DNA from: Rhizobium phaseoli
Lineage (GTDB): Bacteria > Pseudomonadota > Alphaproteobacteria > Rhizobiales > Rhizobiaceae
NCBI RefSeq assembly: GCF_003985125.1
Contig: NZ_ML133581.1
Location: forward strand, 62,001 to 126,000
Reading direction: 5' to 3'
Length of the DNA: 64,000 bases
Positions 34,225-43,861 of this stretch are shown in pieces. Below the pieces are notes generated by a model. It saw only the letters and a list, made by a program, of their open reading frames with translations, was not told where the DNA came from and searched no databases. Numbering within the stretch: the stretch's first letter is position 1; the number at the start of each line of letters is the position of its first letter. A program made the position numbers and the translations under genes.

Positions 34225-35856
34225 ATGAGCGACACATCTCATACCCCGGAAGCGGATGCCAAGTATGTCATCGGCGTCGATGTCGGCACCGGTAGCGCCC
34301 GGGCGGGCCTGTTCGATATGGCCGGCAGCATGCTTGCCTCCGCCAAGCGCAATATCAGCCTGTTTCATGAGGCCGGTTCCATCGTCGAGCAATCGAGCAG
34401 CGAGATCTGGCGCGCCGTTTGCGCCGCCGTGCGGGAGGCGGTTGCCACAGCCGGCGTCGAGCCGGCCTCCGTGGTCGGGCTCGGCTTCGACGCCACCTGC
34501 TCGCTCGTCGTCCTCGGCGAAGGCGGCAAGCCGCTGCCCGTCGGACCTTCGGAAGATCCGGACCGGGACATCATCGTGTGGATGGACCACCGCGCCGTCC
34601 CGCAGGCGGAGCGCATCAATGCCTTCGGGCATGACGTGCTGCGTTATGTCGGCGGCCGCATCTCGCCCGAGATGGAAACGCCGAAGCTTCTCTGGCTCCG
34701 GGAAAACCGTCCTCAGGTGTTCGATGCCGCCTGGCAATTCTTCGATCTTGCGGATTTCCTGACCTGGCGGGCGACCGGCGACCTGTCGCGCTCGACCTGC
34801 ACGGTCACCTGCAAGTGGACCTATCTCGCCCATGAGAAGCGCTGGGACGGCAGCTATTTCCATCAGATCGGCCTCGGTGTGCTGGCAGACGAAGGTTTTG
34901 CCCGCATCGGCACGTCCATCGTCGAGCCGGGTTCGGCGCTTGGTCAGGGACTGACCGCTGCTGCGGCTGAAGAGCTCGGCCTGATACCTGGCACGGCCGT
35001 GGCGGCCGGGCTGATTGATGCCCATGCCGGCGGCGTCGGCACCGTCGGTGCCGATCCGCAGGCCAACCTTGCCTATGTTTTCGGGACCTCTTCCTGCACG
35101 ATGACCTCGACGGCGGAACCGTCTTTCGTTTCCGGCGTCTGGGGTCCTTACTATTCGGCGATGGTGCCGGGCCTCTGGCTGAACGAGGGCGGCCAGAGTG
35201 CCGCCGGCGCGGCGATCGACCAGCTGCTCTCCTTCCATCCGGCCGCCGGCGAGGCGAGGGAGCTCGCGACGAGCGCGGGCACCGCGCTGCCGGTCCTGCT
35301 TGCAGACATGGCCGCCGGCAAGGCGGGCCATGCCTCCGATGCCGTCAGGCTGGCGGCCGGCCTGCATATCGTTCCCGAGTTCCTCGGCAACCGCGCGCCC
35401 TTTGCCGATCCGCATGCCCGGGCTGTTATCGCCGGTCTCGGCATGGAGCGGGATATCGACAGTCTGGTTGCGCTCTACATCGCCGGGCTTTCTGGCATCG
35501 GCTACGGCCTCAGGCAGATCATCGAAACGCAGGCCGAGGCGGGCGTCAGCGTCGAAAACATCGTCATCAGCGGCGGCGCCGGCCAGCACGATTTCGTGCG
35601 CCAGGTGCTCGCCGATGCGAGCGGCAAGCCGGTGGTCGCCACGAAGGCCGAAGAGCCGGTGCTGCTCGGGGCAGCCATTCTCGGGGCCGTCGCCGGACGG
35701 CAATTTGCCGATGTGCGCGCGGCGATGAGCGAACTCACCAGGGTGGAAACACGCTTTCAGCCGTCTGGGGGTGAGATTTCCGATCTCCACCGCAAGCGTT
35801 ACGAAGCCTTCAAGGCGCTTCAGACGCTGGCGCGCAAGCTTCGCAGCGATGGCTGA
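34225..35856 (+). CDS. FGGY-family carbohydrate kinase, ribulokinase-like
   Basis: 543 residues. N-terminal phosphate motif YVIGVDVGTGSARAGLFD, central GFDATCSLVVL and IIVWMDHRA as in D-ribulokinase/FGGY-type pentulose kinases, and C-terminal IVISGGAGQHDFVRQVLADA (FGGY signature region). It phosphorylates a pentulose or polyol. Start at the ATG at 34225; an upstream open frame adds 42 residues without family likeness. As the last gene of the operon it shows that the imported compound probably includes a ketose or polyol, which is unusual for a simple ugp operon. Confidence 0.88.
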   Translation: MSDTSHTPEADAKYVIGVDVGTGSARAGLFDMAGSMLASAKRNISLFHEAGSIVEQSSSEIWRAVCAAVREAVATAGVEPASVVGLGFDATCSLVVLGEGGKPLPVGPSEDPDRDIIVWMDHRAVPQAERINAFGHDVLRYVGGRISPEMETPKLLWLRENRPQVFDAAWQFFDLADFLTWRATGDLSRSTCTVTCKWTYLAHEKRWDGSYFHQIGLGVLADEGFARIGTSIVEPGSALGQGLTAAAAEELGLIPGTAVAAGLIDAHAGGVGTVGADPQANLAYVFGTSSCTMTSTAEPSFVSGVWGPYYSAMVPGLWLNEGGQSAAGAAIDQLLSFHPAAGEARELATSAGTALPVLLADMAAGKAGHASDAVRLAAGLHIVPEFLGNRAPFADPHARAVIAGLGMERDIDSLVALYIAGLSGIGYGLRQIIETQAEAGVSVENIVISGGAGQHDFVRQVLADASGKPVVATKAEEPVLLGAAILGAVAGRQFADVRAAMSELTRVETRFQPSGGEISDLHRKRYEAFKALQTLARKLRSDG

Positions 35857-35883
35857 CATCGCCGCACGACAAAGCTTTCGGGG

Positions 35884-36342
35884 CTAATTATTGATGGCGA
35901 TGATCGCCCAATGGCTGTCTTGGCAAGCGTTATCCTCGCAGACCGCGCCCATCCAGACCGCGCCGTTGGCGAGCATGACGCCGTCGCTGTTAACGAAGAG
36001 GTCTTCATATTGCTGTCGGCCGACGGCGCGGCGGGTCTCCGGCGTCACCAGATCATCGAAATTCTCGATGAAATCCTCGGCGTTCTCGACATTGTAGATC
36101 TCACCATTGGCCTTCACTGTCAGCGGATATTCGGCAAGGCCGGCGACGGTCTCGGCATCGCCGGAGCGCATCGCCAGAACGAGCTGGCGCAGTGGCCGGT
36201 CGAAGCCTGCGGCATCGCCGTGCAGTTCCTCGATACGGTCATAGACCTGGTTGTCCGACTGCGCGGCGGCGCGACCGGTTAAGGTCGTTGTGGCGAGGAG
36301 CATCGCTCCGGCCAGGAGAAGGGCAGCAGAAAGGCGCGACAT
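35884..36342 (-). CDS. Small secreted protein of unknown function
   Basis: 152 residues with a signal peptide (SRLSAALLLAGAMLLATTTL, cleavage after AAA). The mature part, with LAEYPLTVKANGEIYNVENA followed by DFIENFDDLVTP, resembles NTF2-like exported proteins. Two Cys in AVCEDNACQ probably form a disulfide. No catalytic motif recognised. Start at the ATG at 36342; the longer open frame upstream is not convincing. It is convergent with the FGGY kinase. Confidence 0.7.
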   Translation of the reverse strand: MSRLSAALLLAGAMLLATTTLTGRAAAQSDNQVYDRIEELHGDAAGFDRPLRQLVLAMRSGDAETVAGLAEYPLTVKANGEIYNVENAEDFIENFDDLVTPETRRAVGRQQYEDLFVNSDGVMLANGAVWMGAVCEDNACQDSHWAIIAINN

Positions 36343-36493
36343 GGAGGCTCCGGCGAATATGTTCCGCAGTATTATGCAATTCCGAGGGGGTGCCCGCCTA
36401 TCCAATTCTGGTGCCGCGCCGGTCTTTCCCGTATAAAAATCTGCCGGGGCTGCTTGACGGCCCAATCGGTTTGACGCATAAAGCTCACGAACC

Positions 36494-36507
36494 GTACCGT
36501 ACGGTAC
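36494..36507. promoter_or_regulatory. TetR operator candidate
   Basis: Perfect 14-bp palindrome GTACCGTACGGTAC, 4 bp before the first possible TetR start. TetR autoregulation sites are often of this type. Confidence 0.6.
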
Positions 36508-36511
36508 GTAT

Positions 36512-37177
36512 ATGGGAGCCGTGACCGTGTCCGTCGATACTGCAGAGCCGAGCGAATTTTCGCCGCGCCAGAACGCTGTTCTGGAACAGGCGCTGCGGCT
36601 GCTCGTCGATGGCGGCGAGAAGGCGCTGACGACCTCGGGTGTCGCGCGCGCCGCCAATTGCTCCAAGGAAAGCCTCTACAAGTGGTTCGGCGACCGTGAC
36701 GGTCTGCTCTCGGCGATGATCGCCTATCAGGCGAGCAAGGTGCGCACCTTCGAGCGCAACGGCGAGCGGCTGACGGCGGCGAGCCTGCACGACCATGTGG
36801 TCATCTTCGCGCGCGACCTGCTCGAGGTGCTCGCCGGCGATGTCTCGCTTGCGTTGAACCGGCTCGCCATCGGCCAGTCGCATCGCGACGGTTCGAAGCT
36901 CGGCAAGCTGCTGCTGGAGCGCGGCCGCCGCCAGATCGACCGGCGCGCCATGGCGCTGATCGATGCCGGCAAGAGGGCAGGGCTGCTGCGCTTTGCCGAT
37001 GCCGACGAAGCCTATCATACGCTATACGGCCTTGTCGTTTCCGATCTGCATGTGCGCATGCTGCTCGGCGAACCCGGCCTCAAGGATACCGCCCGCCAGG
37101 CGGAGAAGGCGGTGACCGCCTTCCTCCGGCTCTACGGCACGGAAAAGGTACTAGCGGAGATGCCGGCTCTCGGCTGA
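36512..37177 (+). CDS. TetR/AcrR-family transcriptional regulator
   Basis: 221 residues. HTH GEKALTTSGVARAANCSKES followed by LYKWFGDRDGLLSAMI; the C-terminal domain resembles the AefR group. The start could be the ATG at 36512 or the GTG at 36527, which has GGGAG 8 bases upstream and would leave the palindrome about 20 bp away. It lies 50 bp upstream of ilvC on the same strand; regulation of ilvC is possible but unusual. Confidence 0.88.
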   Translation: MGAVTVSVDTAEPSEFSPRQNAVLEQALRLLVDGGEKALTTSGVARAANCSKESLYKWFGDRDGLLSAMIAYQASKVRTFERNGERLTAASLHDHVVIFARDLLEVLAGDVSLALNRLAIGQSHRDGSKLGKLLLERGRRQIDRRAMALIDAGKRAGLLRFADADEAYHTLYGLVVSDLHVRMLLGEPGLKDTARQAEKAVTAFLRLYGTEKVLAEMPALG

Positions 37178-37191
37178 TTTCGCTTTAATGA

Positions 37192-38247
<1,056 letters not shown>

Positions 38248-38303
38248 GCTGTTCCAGTGAAGCAAATAGCGAGACCGGAGTAAAAGCTCCTGCCTCCAGA
38301 CTG

Positions 38304-38336
38304 CAGATAACCCCCGGCTGAGCCGGGGGTTATCTG
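38304..38336 (+). terminator. Transcription terminator after ilvC
   Basis: A perfect 15-bp stem, CAGATAACCCCCGGC and its complement, around a TGA loop. No long T tract follows, but stem strength and position 57 bp after the ilvC stop support termination. Confidence 0.8.
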
Positions 38337-38556
38337 ATTCATGGCGACATGCTGAAGAAGCCTGCTCCCGAACAGATGCCAATCGGATACCGGTGGACTG
38401 TGTCCCATCACCACTGACAGGTTTTTCTGGGTTTTATGCGATTAGCGCCCTCAGGAGAACATCTGATCGCGAACGAGGAGGCGAGCTTCGGTTTGTCGGG
38501 AACGGAACTGAAGCTGGTCGGTTAGTGGAATCTATTCGATCTGCTTCAGGGACCAA
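38337..38556. other. Intergenic region, nothing recognised
   Basis: About 220 bp between the ilvC terminator and the pyruvyl transferase gene. I see no gene or repeat. GGAAC at 38499 followed by CGGTT is only a near miss to an EcfG promoter. Confidence 0.4.
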
Positions 38557-39618
38557 ATGCCTAAGGCCGGAATTCTCACCTTCCATCGCTGCATAAATTA
38601 CGGGTCCTACTGGCAGGCACGCTGTCTGGTCGAAGGGCTCGCGTCCATGGGCGTAGAAGCCGTTCTTCTAGAACACATGTCCGATCGCGTGAATCGCGCG
38701 GAATGGCGGTGCGCGCTGCAACCGTTGCTTCCTGCCTCAACGCCGAAGGAAGACTACCCGCTCTACAAAGCGAAGATCCGCAAATTCTTTCACTCGTTTG
38801 CCAGCTTACCTCTTTCGTCGCCTTTTTCCTTGGAGAACCCAGCCGCAATGGACGACTATTCGCTCATAGTCGTTGGCAGTGACGAGGTGTGGAACCTTCG
38901 TCATCCCTGGTATGGCGGGTATCCGGTGTTTTATGGAGAGGGCCTGCGATGCGGGCGTCTTGTCTCCTATGCCGCGACGTTTGGAAGCCTGACATCGTCG
39001 GAGCGATTGGAGGGTTGGGCGGAAAAGCTACGAAAATTCTCTCATATTTCGGTCCGGGACCTCCATTCGGAGCAGATCATTCGCGAGACATTGGGACTGG
39101 AGCCCGAACTGGTTCTCGACCCGTGCCTGCAATTTCCCCAGACGATGAAGGCAAGCAGGGATGACGGGGAGGCGGCACCCTATATAGCCGTCTACGGGCA
39201 CAGTTTTCCCACATGGTTTCAGGATACCGTGCGCCGGTGGGCAGGAGACCGGGACTATCCGCTTGTCAGTATCGGCTATCGGAACGATTGGGCTGATGAG
39301 CAATGGATTGATGCCGGCCCGGAGGACTTCGCCAGCTTCATTTCCGAAGCAAAGGCTGTCGTGACGAACTTTTTCCATGGATGCGTGTTCTCGCTTGTCA
39401 ACGAGAAGCCGTTTGCATGTGTCCTCTCCGATTACCGCTCCAACAAGATTCGCGACCTGACGCGGCTCGTCCGAGCTGAACATCATGTTCTGACCGAAGA
39501 TACCACCCTCTCGCATCTGGATGGTATCCTCGGCAACCCGCTTCCTCCGGGTATTTCGCAGCGGATATCTTCGCTACGCGATACATCCAACGCCTATCTC
39601 AGCCATGCCTTGCAATAG
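38557..39618 (+). CDS. Polysaccharide pyruvyl transferase family protein
   Basis: 353 residues. The family landmarks are KAGILTFHRCINYGSYWQAR at the N-terminus, IVVGSDEVWNL, VSYAATFG, VRDLHSEQIIRE with VLDPCL, and the C-terminal AKAVVTNFFHGCVFSLVNEK. These enzymes add ketal pyruvate from PEP to sugars of surface polysaccharides. Composition looks less GC-biased than the flanking genes, suggesting transfer (by eye). It overlaps the next FrhB-like gene, a pairing often found in exopolysaccharide loci. Confidence 0.88.
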   Translation: MPKAGILTFHRCINYGSYWQARCLVEGLASMGVEAVLLEHMSDRVNRAEWRCALQPLLPASTPKEDYPLYKAKIRKFFHSFASLPLSSPFSLENPAAMDDYSLIVVGSDEVWNLRHPWYGGYPVFYGEGLRCGRLVSYAATFGSLTSSERLEGWAEKLRKFSHISVRDLHSEQIIRETLGLEPELVLDPCLQFPQTMKASRDDGEAAPYIAVYGHSFPTWFQDTVRRWAGDRDYPLVSIGYRNDWADEQWIDAGPEDFASFISEAKAVVTNFFHGCVFSLVNEKPFACVLSDYRSNKIRDLTRLVRAEHHVLTEDTTLSHLDGILGNPLPPGISQRISSLRDTSNAYLSHALQ

Positions 39619-41035
39619 CCCCGGTCAACAGAAACGGCTCACGCCGGGCATCGCTCCCAGCGATATTACAGGCTCCGGTTTCTGCATCGGCTGCGGCACC
39701 TGCGTCGCAAGGTCAGCGAGACCTGATGTGCACATGCAACTAGATCGCTACGGGCAGATGAAGCCGACCGGCCCGAAGACTTGGTTGCGGGGCCGCGATG
39801 AAGAGTTTGCCCGAATCTGCCCGTTTTCGCCGGTGGCTCGGGACGAGGACAAATTAGCGGCCGAGTATTTCTCCCACGCGAAAAACCGAGACTCTTTCTT
39901 GGGGCGCTACGAAGCTGCTTTTGTCGGCCATGTCGAGGAAGGCGGATTTCGTTCGAGCGGCAGTTCCGGCGGCATGGTCACCTGGGTGGCAGCGGAATTG
40001 CTGCGCCTCGGGCTTGTCGACGGTGTTGCTCACGTCAAGGCGAGCGATGATCCGCAATCGGAAGGGCGCCTGTTTCATTATTCGCTGTCACGTAACCTGC
40101 AGGATCTTCAGGCTGGCGCCAAATCCCGATATTACCCCGTCGAGCTTTCCGGAGTCCTTCAGCTCATTCGCGAGGCACCCGGCCGCTATGCCGTTGTTGG
40201 GATTCCCTGTTTCATCAAGGCGGTGCGACTGGCTTGTGCCGATGATCCGATTCTAAAGGAACGAATTGCGTTCACGCTTGGGTTGTTTTGCGGCCATATG
40301 AAAAGTGCACGCATGGCCGAGAGCTTCGCATGGCAGATGGGACAGGACATCGGGAAGGTTAAACGGCTCGACTACAGGAAGAAAGCCCATGATCGGCCTG
40401 CGAACTGGTATCGGGCTGAGCTGACACTCGAAAACGGAGAGACGTGTGCCCAAGACTGGTGGCATCTGGTCGATGGGGACTGGGGTGCGGGCTTTTTTCA
40501 GAACTCTGCCTGCAATTTCTGCGACGACATCGTTGCAGAAACGGCCGATATCGCTTTTGGGGATGCCTGGAAGGAGCCTTACTCCTCTGATGGAAGAGGA
40601 ACGAACGTGGTGATCATTCGCTCAACAGCACTTCTGGACATGATCGATGCGGGGATCGCTGAGAAGAGGATCGTGCTGTCTCATGTCGATTCCGACTTTG
40701 TCGTAGCTACCCAGGCTTCCGGATTCCGCCAGCGTCGCGAAGGTCTCGCATTCCGGCTGACCTGGCCTCGTATGGGTATGCGCCCGCGCAAGCGCGTCCG
40801 TGCAGGCAGCCATGGCCTGTCTCGGCAGCGCATGGGGGTCTACATCATGCGCAATTGGATCAGCTTCTGGAGTCATCGCGTCTTTTTGATCGCCGATTTG
40901 CTGCATAGCCCCAGACTTTACATTCTATGGGCTCGGGCGGCCTTGGCATGCTATCACGGGATCGCTTATTCCCGGGGGCCGATTGGCAGGATCGCCCAGC
41001 GCCTGGGCTTAGCCGGCTCCGAGGGGCGCGCGTGA
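39605..41035 (+). CDS. FrhB-like (F420 hydrogenase beta-type) Fe-S protein
   Basis: About 476 residues, starting at the ATG at 39605 inside the previous gene. A ferredoxin-like motif GFCIGCGTC (C27, C30, C33) with a later ICPF (C72) would bind one 4Fe-4S cluster. The FrhB/FdhB domains follow (SSGSSGGMVTWVAAELL, VVGIPCFIKAVRLAC, CNFCDDIVAETADIAFGDAW). Family members in polysaccharide clusters act as flavin/Fe-S reductases of unknown role; cofactor F420 is not implied. Its 3' end overlaps the convergent glycosidase gene by 27 bp. Confidence 0.85.
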   Translation: MPCNSPGQQKRLTPGIAPSDITGSGFCIGCGTCVARSARPDVHMQLDRYGQMKPTGPKTWLRGRDEEFARICPFSPVARDEDKLAAEYFSHAKNRDSFLGRYEAAFVGHVEEGGFRSSGSSGGMVTWVAAELLRLGLVDGVAHVKASDDPQSEGRLFHYSLSRNLQDLQAGAKSRYYPVELSGVLQLIREAPGRYAVVGIPCFIKAVRLACADDPILKERIAFTLGLFCGHMKSARMAESFAWQMGQDIGKVKRLDYRKKAHDRPANWYRAELTLENGETCAQDWWHLVDGDWGAGFFQNSACNFCDDIVAETADIAFGDAWKEPYSSDGRGTNVVIIRSTALLDMIDAGIAEKRIVLSHVDSDFVVATQASGFRQRREGLAFRLTWPRMGMRPRKRVRAGSHGLSRQRMGVYIMRNWISFWSHRVFLIADLLHSPRLYILWARAALACYHGIAYSRGPIGRIAQRLGLAGSEGRA

Positions 41036-41983
41036 TTCAAGCCCCAGCAGCCGGGCAGCTGACTTGCCAACGCGCGACACATATCCGCTATTCCTGCGCG
41101 GCGCATAGCGTTCGACCATTTCCTCGCAGAACCCGGCGAATTCTTCAGGCACCAGTGGCGCACTGGTATGGTGCGGCGCGATACCTCTATGCTCCGGCGT
41201 GAAGCAGAATGTCACCGTTACGTCGAAATCTTCGAGAGCCTGCATCTGTCGGTCGAACCAATCGAGGGCATTGGGCCGGAACCGATCCGCCCAGGAAAGC
41301 CCGGTGCGCACAGATTTCACGCCCAACCGCTTCATCCAGGCCGCGGCCTCATCCAGCCGCGGGTCTTCGAAATGAAACCATTGCACCAGCCCTAAGTCCG
41401 GCGTGTGTTTGGCAAACTCCTCAAGCGCTGGTTTGGGCGTTCCGTCTTCGCGCAGAATGCCCATATAGTAGTGCCGATAGTAGGAGGAGCCTTCGGCTTC
41501 GCGATGACGCGTCGTCGCCTCCCATGATCGGGGGAGGTCGTAGAGGCTGTACCATTGGCAGCGCTCGATTCTACCCTTGAGCAACTCGGCGGTTCGTTGC
41601 AGACCCCACAACTGCACTTCCTCCGCACCGAAGGTCGAGACACCCACTTCGCTGACCCAGATCGGCAGATCGGTGACAGCGCGGATTTCGTTGATTTTCT
41701 CCGGCCACTCATGAATCTGCCAGAGGTTCCAGTCGAGGGGGAAGCCATGCAGCGCGACGGCATCGAGGTGATCGAGCACGCCGTAATTTTTCATGCGGCT
41801 GATGAAGAAGGGGTCGATCGGCGATATTCCGCCGAGCACCTTCGTTAATTCCGGATTCCTGGCTGCGATGGCGTCGGCCGCGAGGATTGCCATTTGCGCA
41901 AACAGGCTCCATTCAGGATCGATCTCAGGATCCCAGTGCGATTTGTTGTTCGGCTCGTTCCAGATCATTGCAGCTTCGATCAT
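41009..41983 (-). CDS. Clan GH-A glycoside hydrolase with apparently permuted TIM barrel
   Basis: 324 residues from the ATG at 41983 (GGGGAAAT upstream); an ATG at 42010 adds nine residues. The acid/base motif AMIWNEPN (E10) is at the very N-terminus and the nucleophile motif IWVSEVG (E112) follows, as at strands 4 and 7 of clan GH-A enzymes of the GH5/GH39 kind. The region that normally comes first, LDEAAAWMKRLGVKSVRTGL, WADRFRP and DVTVTFCFTPEHRG (strands 1-3), is at the C-terminus (about 198-295). No signal peptide, so a cytoplasmic enzyme. It is probably in one operon with the histidine phosphatase (32 bp apart) and inositol-phosphate synthase. Substrate unknown; beta-xylosidase-type activity is one possibility. 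Confidence 0.8.
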   Translation of the reverse strand: MIEAAMIWNEPNNKSHWDPEIDPEWSLFAQMAILAADAIAARNPELTKVLGGISPIDPFFISRMKNYGVLDHLDAVALHGFPLDWNLWQIHEWPEKINEIRAVTDLPIWVSEVGVSTFGAEEVQLWGLQRTAELLKGRIERCQWYSLYDLPRSWEATTRHREAEGSSYYRHYYMGILREDGTPKPALEEFAKHTPDLGLVQWFHFEDPRLDEAAAWMKRLGVKSVRTGLSWADRFRPNALDWFDRQMQALEDFDVTVTFCFTPEHRGIAPHHTSAPLVPEEFAGFCEEMVERYAPRRNSGYVSRVGKSAARLLGLESRAPLGAG

Positions 41984-42015
41984 TTGATTTCCCCGGGGCA
42001 GGTTTAACAAACGGG

Positions 42016-42615
42016 TTATAAGGTCACTTCGTTGAGCGTCATCACTTTTGCACCCCAGTCGCCGATCACGATTGTCGTGACGGAGGCGGGCGCAATATCA
42101 AATCTGGGCCAAGCGTCGATCGGCAGTCCCAGAACATGACAAACCGCCGACTTGATGACATCGGCATGAGACACAAGCGCTATTCGCCTGTCGTTACCGA
42201 CGCTGGTCAAAGTCTCCATCAGGCCGAAGATCCGTGTCTGGACGTCCAACATCGTCTCGCCCCCTGGCGTGCGGGCGAGGCTGCGCGTGGTATTCCAGCG
42301 GCGCCACAGGGGATCGTCATTGAGAACTTCAAACGTCTTGCCGGACCAGTTGCCGAAATTCACCTCGTCCAAGGCATCGTCTGTTTGCGGCAGAGACAGG
42401 TCGCAGGCCGACGCTATACCGACTGCCGTCTCCCGTGTCCGTTCGCGCGGGCTGGTGTAAATCGCATTGATCTCCTCGCGTCGCAGCCTCTGCGCGAGAC
42501 GCTGAACCTGTGAGCGGCCGGCGTCGCCAAGCGAAATCCCGGCTGTCCGACCCGCCAGGAAAGTGCCGACATTATCATGCGCGGCGTGACGTATCAGGAA
42601 GAACGTCGCCGTCAT
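42016..42615 (-). CDS. Histidine phosphatase superfamily protein
   Basis: 199 residues. The phosphohistidine motif is [10 protein letters not shown] (R9, H10), the second Arg in [12 protein letters not shown], the acid in [11 protein letters not shown] and the second His in IALVSHADV. Resembles phosphoglycerate-mutase-like phosphatases. It overlaps the inositol-phosphate synthase gene by 4 bases, so a natural guess is dephosphorylation of inositol phosphate or of a derivative, in place of an IMPase. Confidence 0.88.
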   Translation of the reverse strand: MTATFFLIRHAAHDNVGTFLAGRTAGISLGDAGRSQVQRLAQRLRREEINAIYTSPRERTRETAVGIASACDLSLPQTDDALDEVNFGNWSGKTFEVLNDDPLWRRWNTTRSLARTPGGETMLDVQTRIFGLMETLTSVGNDRRIALVSHADVIKSAVCHVLGLPIDAWPRFDIAPASVTTIVIGDWGAKVMTLNEVTL

Positions 42616-43715
42616 TCCGCGGCTCCGCGCAGAACATCTTCCTGGTCATCGATGAAACTTTGCGTTCGACGGCGGGCCTCATGATCGGTGAATTGTTGCG
42701 GCGGCGATTTCATGAAATAGCTCGACGGCCCGGTCAGGGCTCCGCCCAGGCCTCTGTCAAGCGCCAGCTTCGCGCAGCGTATCGCATCGATCACCACGCC
42801 GGCGGAGTTGGGGGAGTCCCACACCTCGAGCTTGAGCTCTGCATTGAGCGGCACGCCTCCGAAAGTCGTACCCTCGAGACGAATATAGGCCCATTTCCGA
42901 TCGGTGAGCCACGGGACGTGGTCACTTGGCCCGACATGAATATCGTCCGCAGGAAGCGGAATATCCAATTGGCTGGTGACCGACTGGGTCTTGGATATTT
43001 TCTTCGATTCCAGCCGCTCGCGCTCTAGCATATTGAGAAAATCGGTGTTTCCGCCAAAATTGAGCTGATAGGTGCGATCCACACGCACGCCCCGTTCGCG
43101 GAAGAGATTGACCAGCATTCTGTGGACGATCGTTGCCCCCACCTGGCTTTTGATATCGTCGCCGATGAGCGGCAGCTTGCGGGCAGCAAACTTCTGCTGC
43201 CATTCCGGTTTGGAGGCTATGAATACCGGAATGCAATTGATGAAGGCGCAACCAGCCGCCAGCGCCTGTTCGGCGTACCACTTCGTTGCCTGTTCCGAGC
43301 CGACGGGAAGATAGGAAACCAGCACTTCCGTCCGGGTTTTCCTAAGGATTTCCGCCACATCCGCTGAAGGCTCCGTCGATTCCTCGATCCGATCTTGAAG
43401 ATACTTGCCTATCCCATCCAACGTCCTGCCGCGTTTCACCTCGACCCCGATCGGTGCGACATCTGCAAAACGTTGAGTGTTGTTTGGCTCGGCGTAAATC
43501 GCTTCCGCGACATCACGCCCGACCTTTGAAGCCGCGACATCGAAGGCGGAGGATATCGCAATGTCGTGCACGTGATATCCACCGAGGTCAATGTGCATGA
43601 GGCCTGGAACCGGCTCGTTTTCCCGAGCGTTATCATAGTAGGTAAGTCCTTGAACCAATGACGAGGCGCAATTGCCAACTCCCACCAATCCAACGCGAAT
43701 GGATTTTGAACGCAT
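42612..43715 (-). CDS. ino1: Myo-inositol-1-phosphate synthase
   Basis: 367 residues, actinobacterial-type INO1. NAD-binding [17 protein letters not shown], then [20 protein letters not shown], the catalytic region [16 protein letters not shown] and [13 protein letters not shown]. It converts glucose-6-phosphate to L-myo-inositol-1-phosphate. Rhizobia usually catabolise inositol, and de novo synthesis is uncommon, so the gene suggests a special product. It is first in the probable operon ino1-phosphatase-glycosidase. Confidence 0.93.
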   Translation of the reverse strand: MRSKSIRVGLVGVGNCASSLVQGLTYYDNARENEPVPGLMHIDLGGYHVHDIAISSAFDVAASKVGRDVAEAIYAEPNNTQRFADVAPIGVEVKRGRTLDGIGKYLQDRIEESTEPSADVAEILRKTRTEVLVSYLPVGSEQATKWYAEQALAAGCAFINCIPVFIASKPEWQQKFAARKLPLIGDDIKSQVGATIVHRMLVNLFRERGVRVDRTYQLNFGGNTDFLNMLERERLESKKISKTQSVTSQLDIPLPADDIHVGPSDHVPWLTDRKWAYIRLEGTTFGGVPLNAELKLEVWDSPNSAGVVIDAIRCAKLALDRGLGGALTGPSSYFMKSPPQQFTDHEARRRTQSFIDDQEDVLRGAAE

Positions 43716-43861
43716 GGCTCCCTCCAGGGGCTGCTTGCTGCGGCATCTACAAAGCTAACAAGCGGGAACCGCAGCGGTTCCCGGCCTTTCCGATTTTTTC
43801 GAACACGTCCGACGATCTCCAATCAGTTCGGGCAGGCATTGCGGCAAGGAGGGAGGAGTGG

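Noticed and set aside
38499-38525. EcfG-like promoter before the pyruvyl transferase gene (GGAAC followed by CGGTT)
   Set aside because: The spacer is 15 and the -10 is imperfect; it is a near miss only.
42510-43028. Plus-strand open frame across the phosphatase/inositol synthase junction
   Set aside because: It lies opposite two clear genes and shows no family features.
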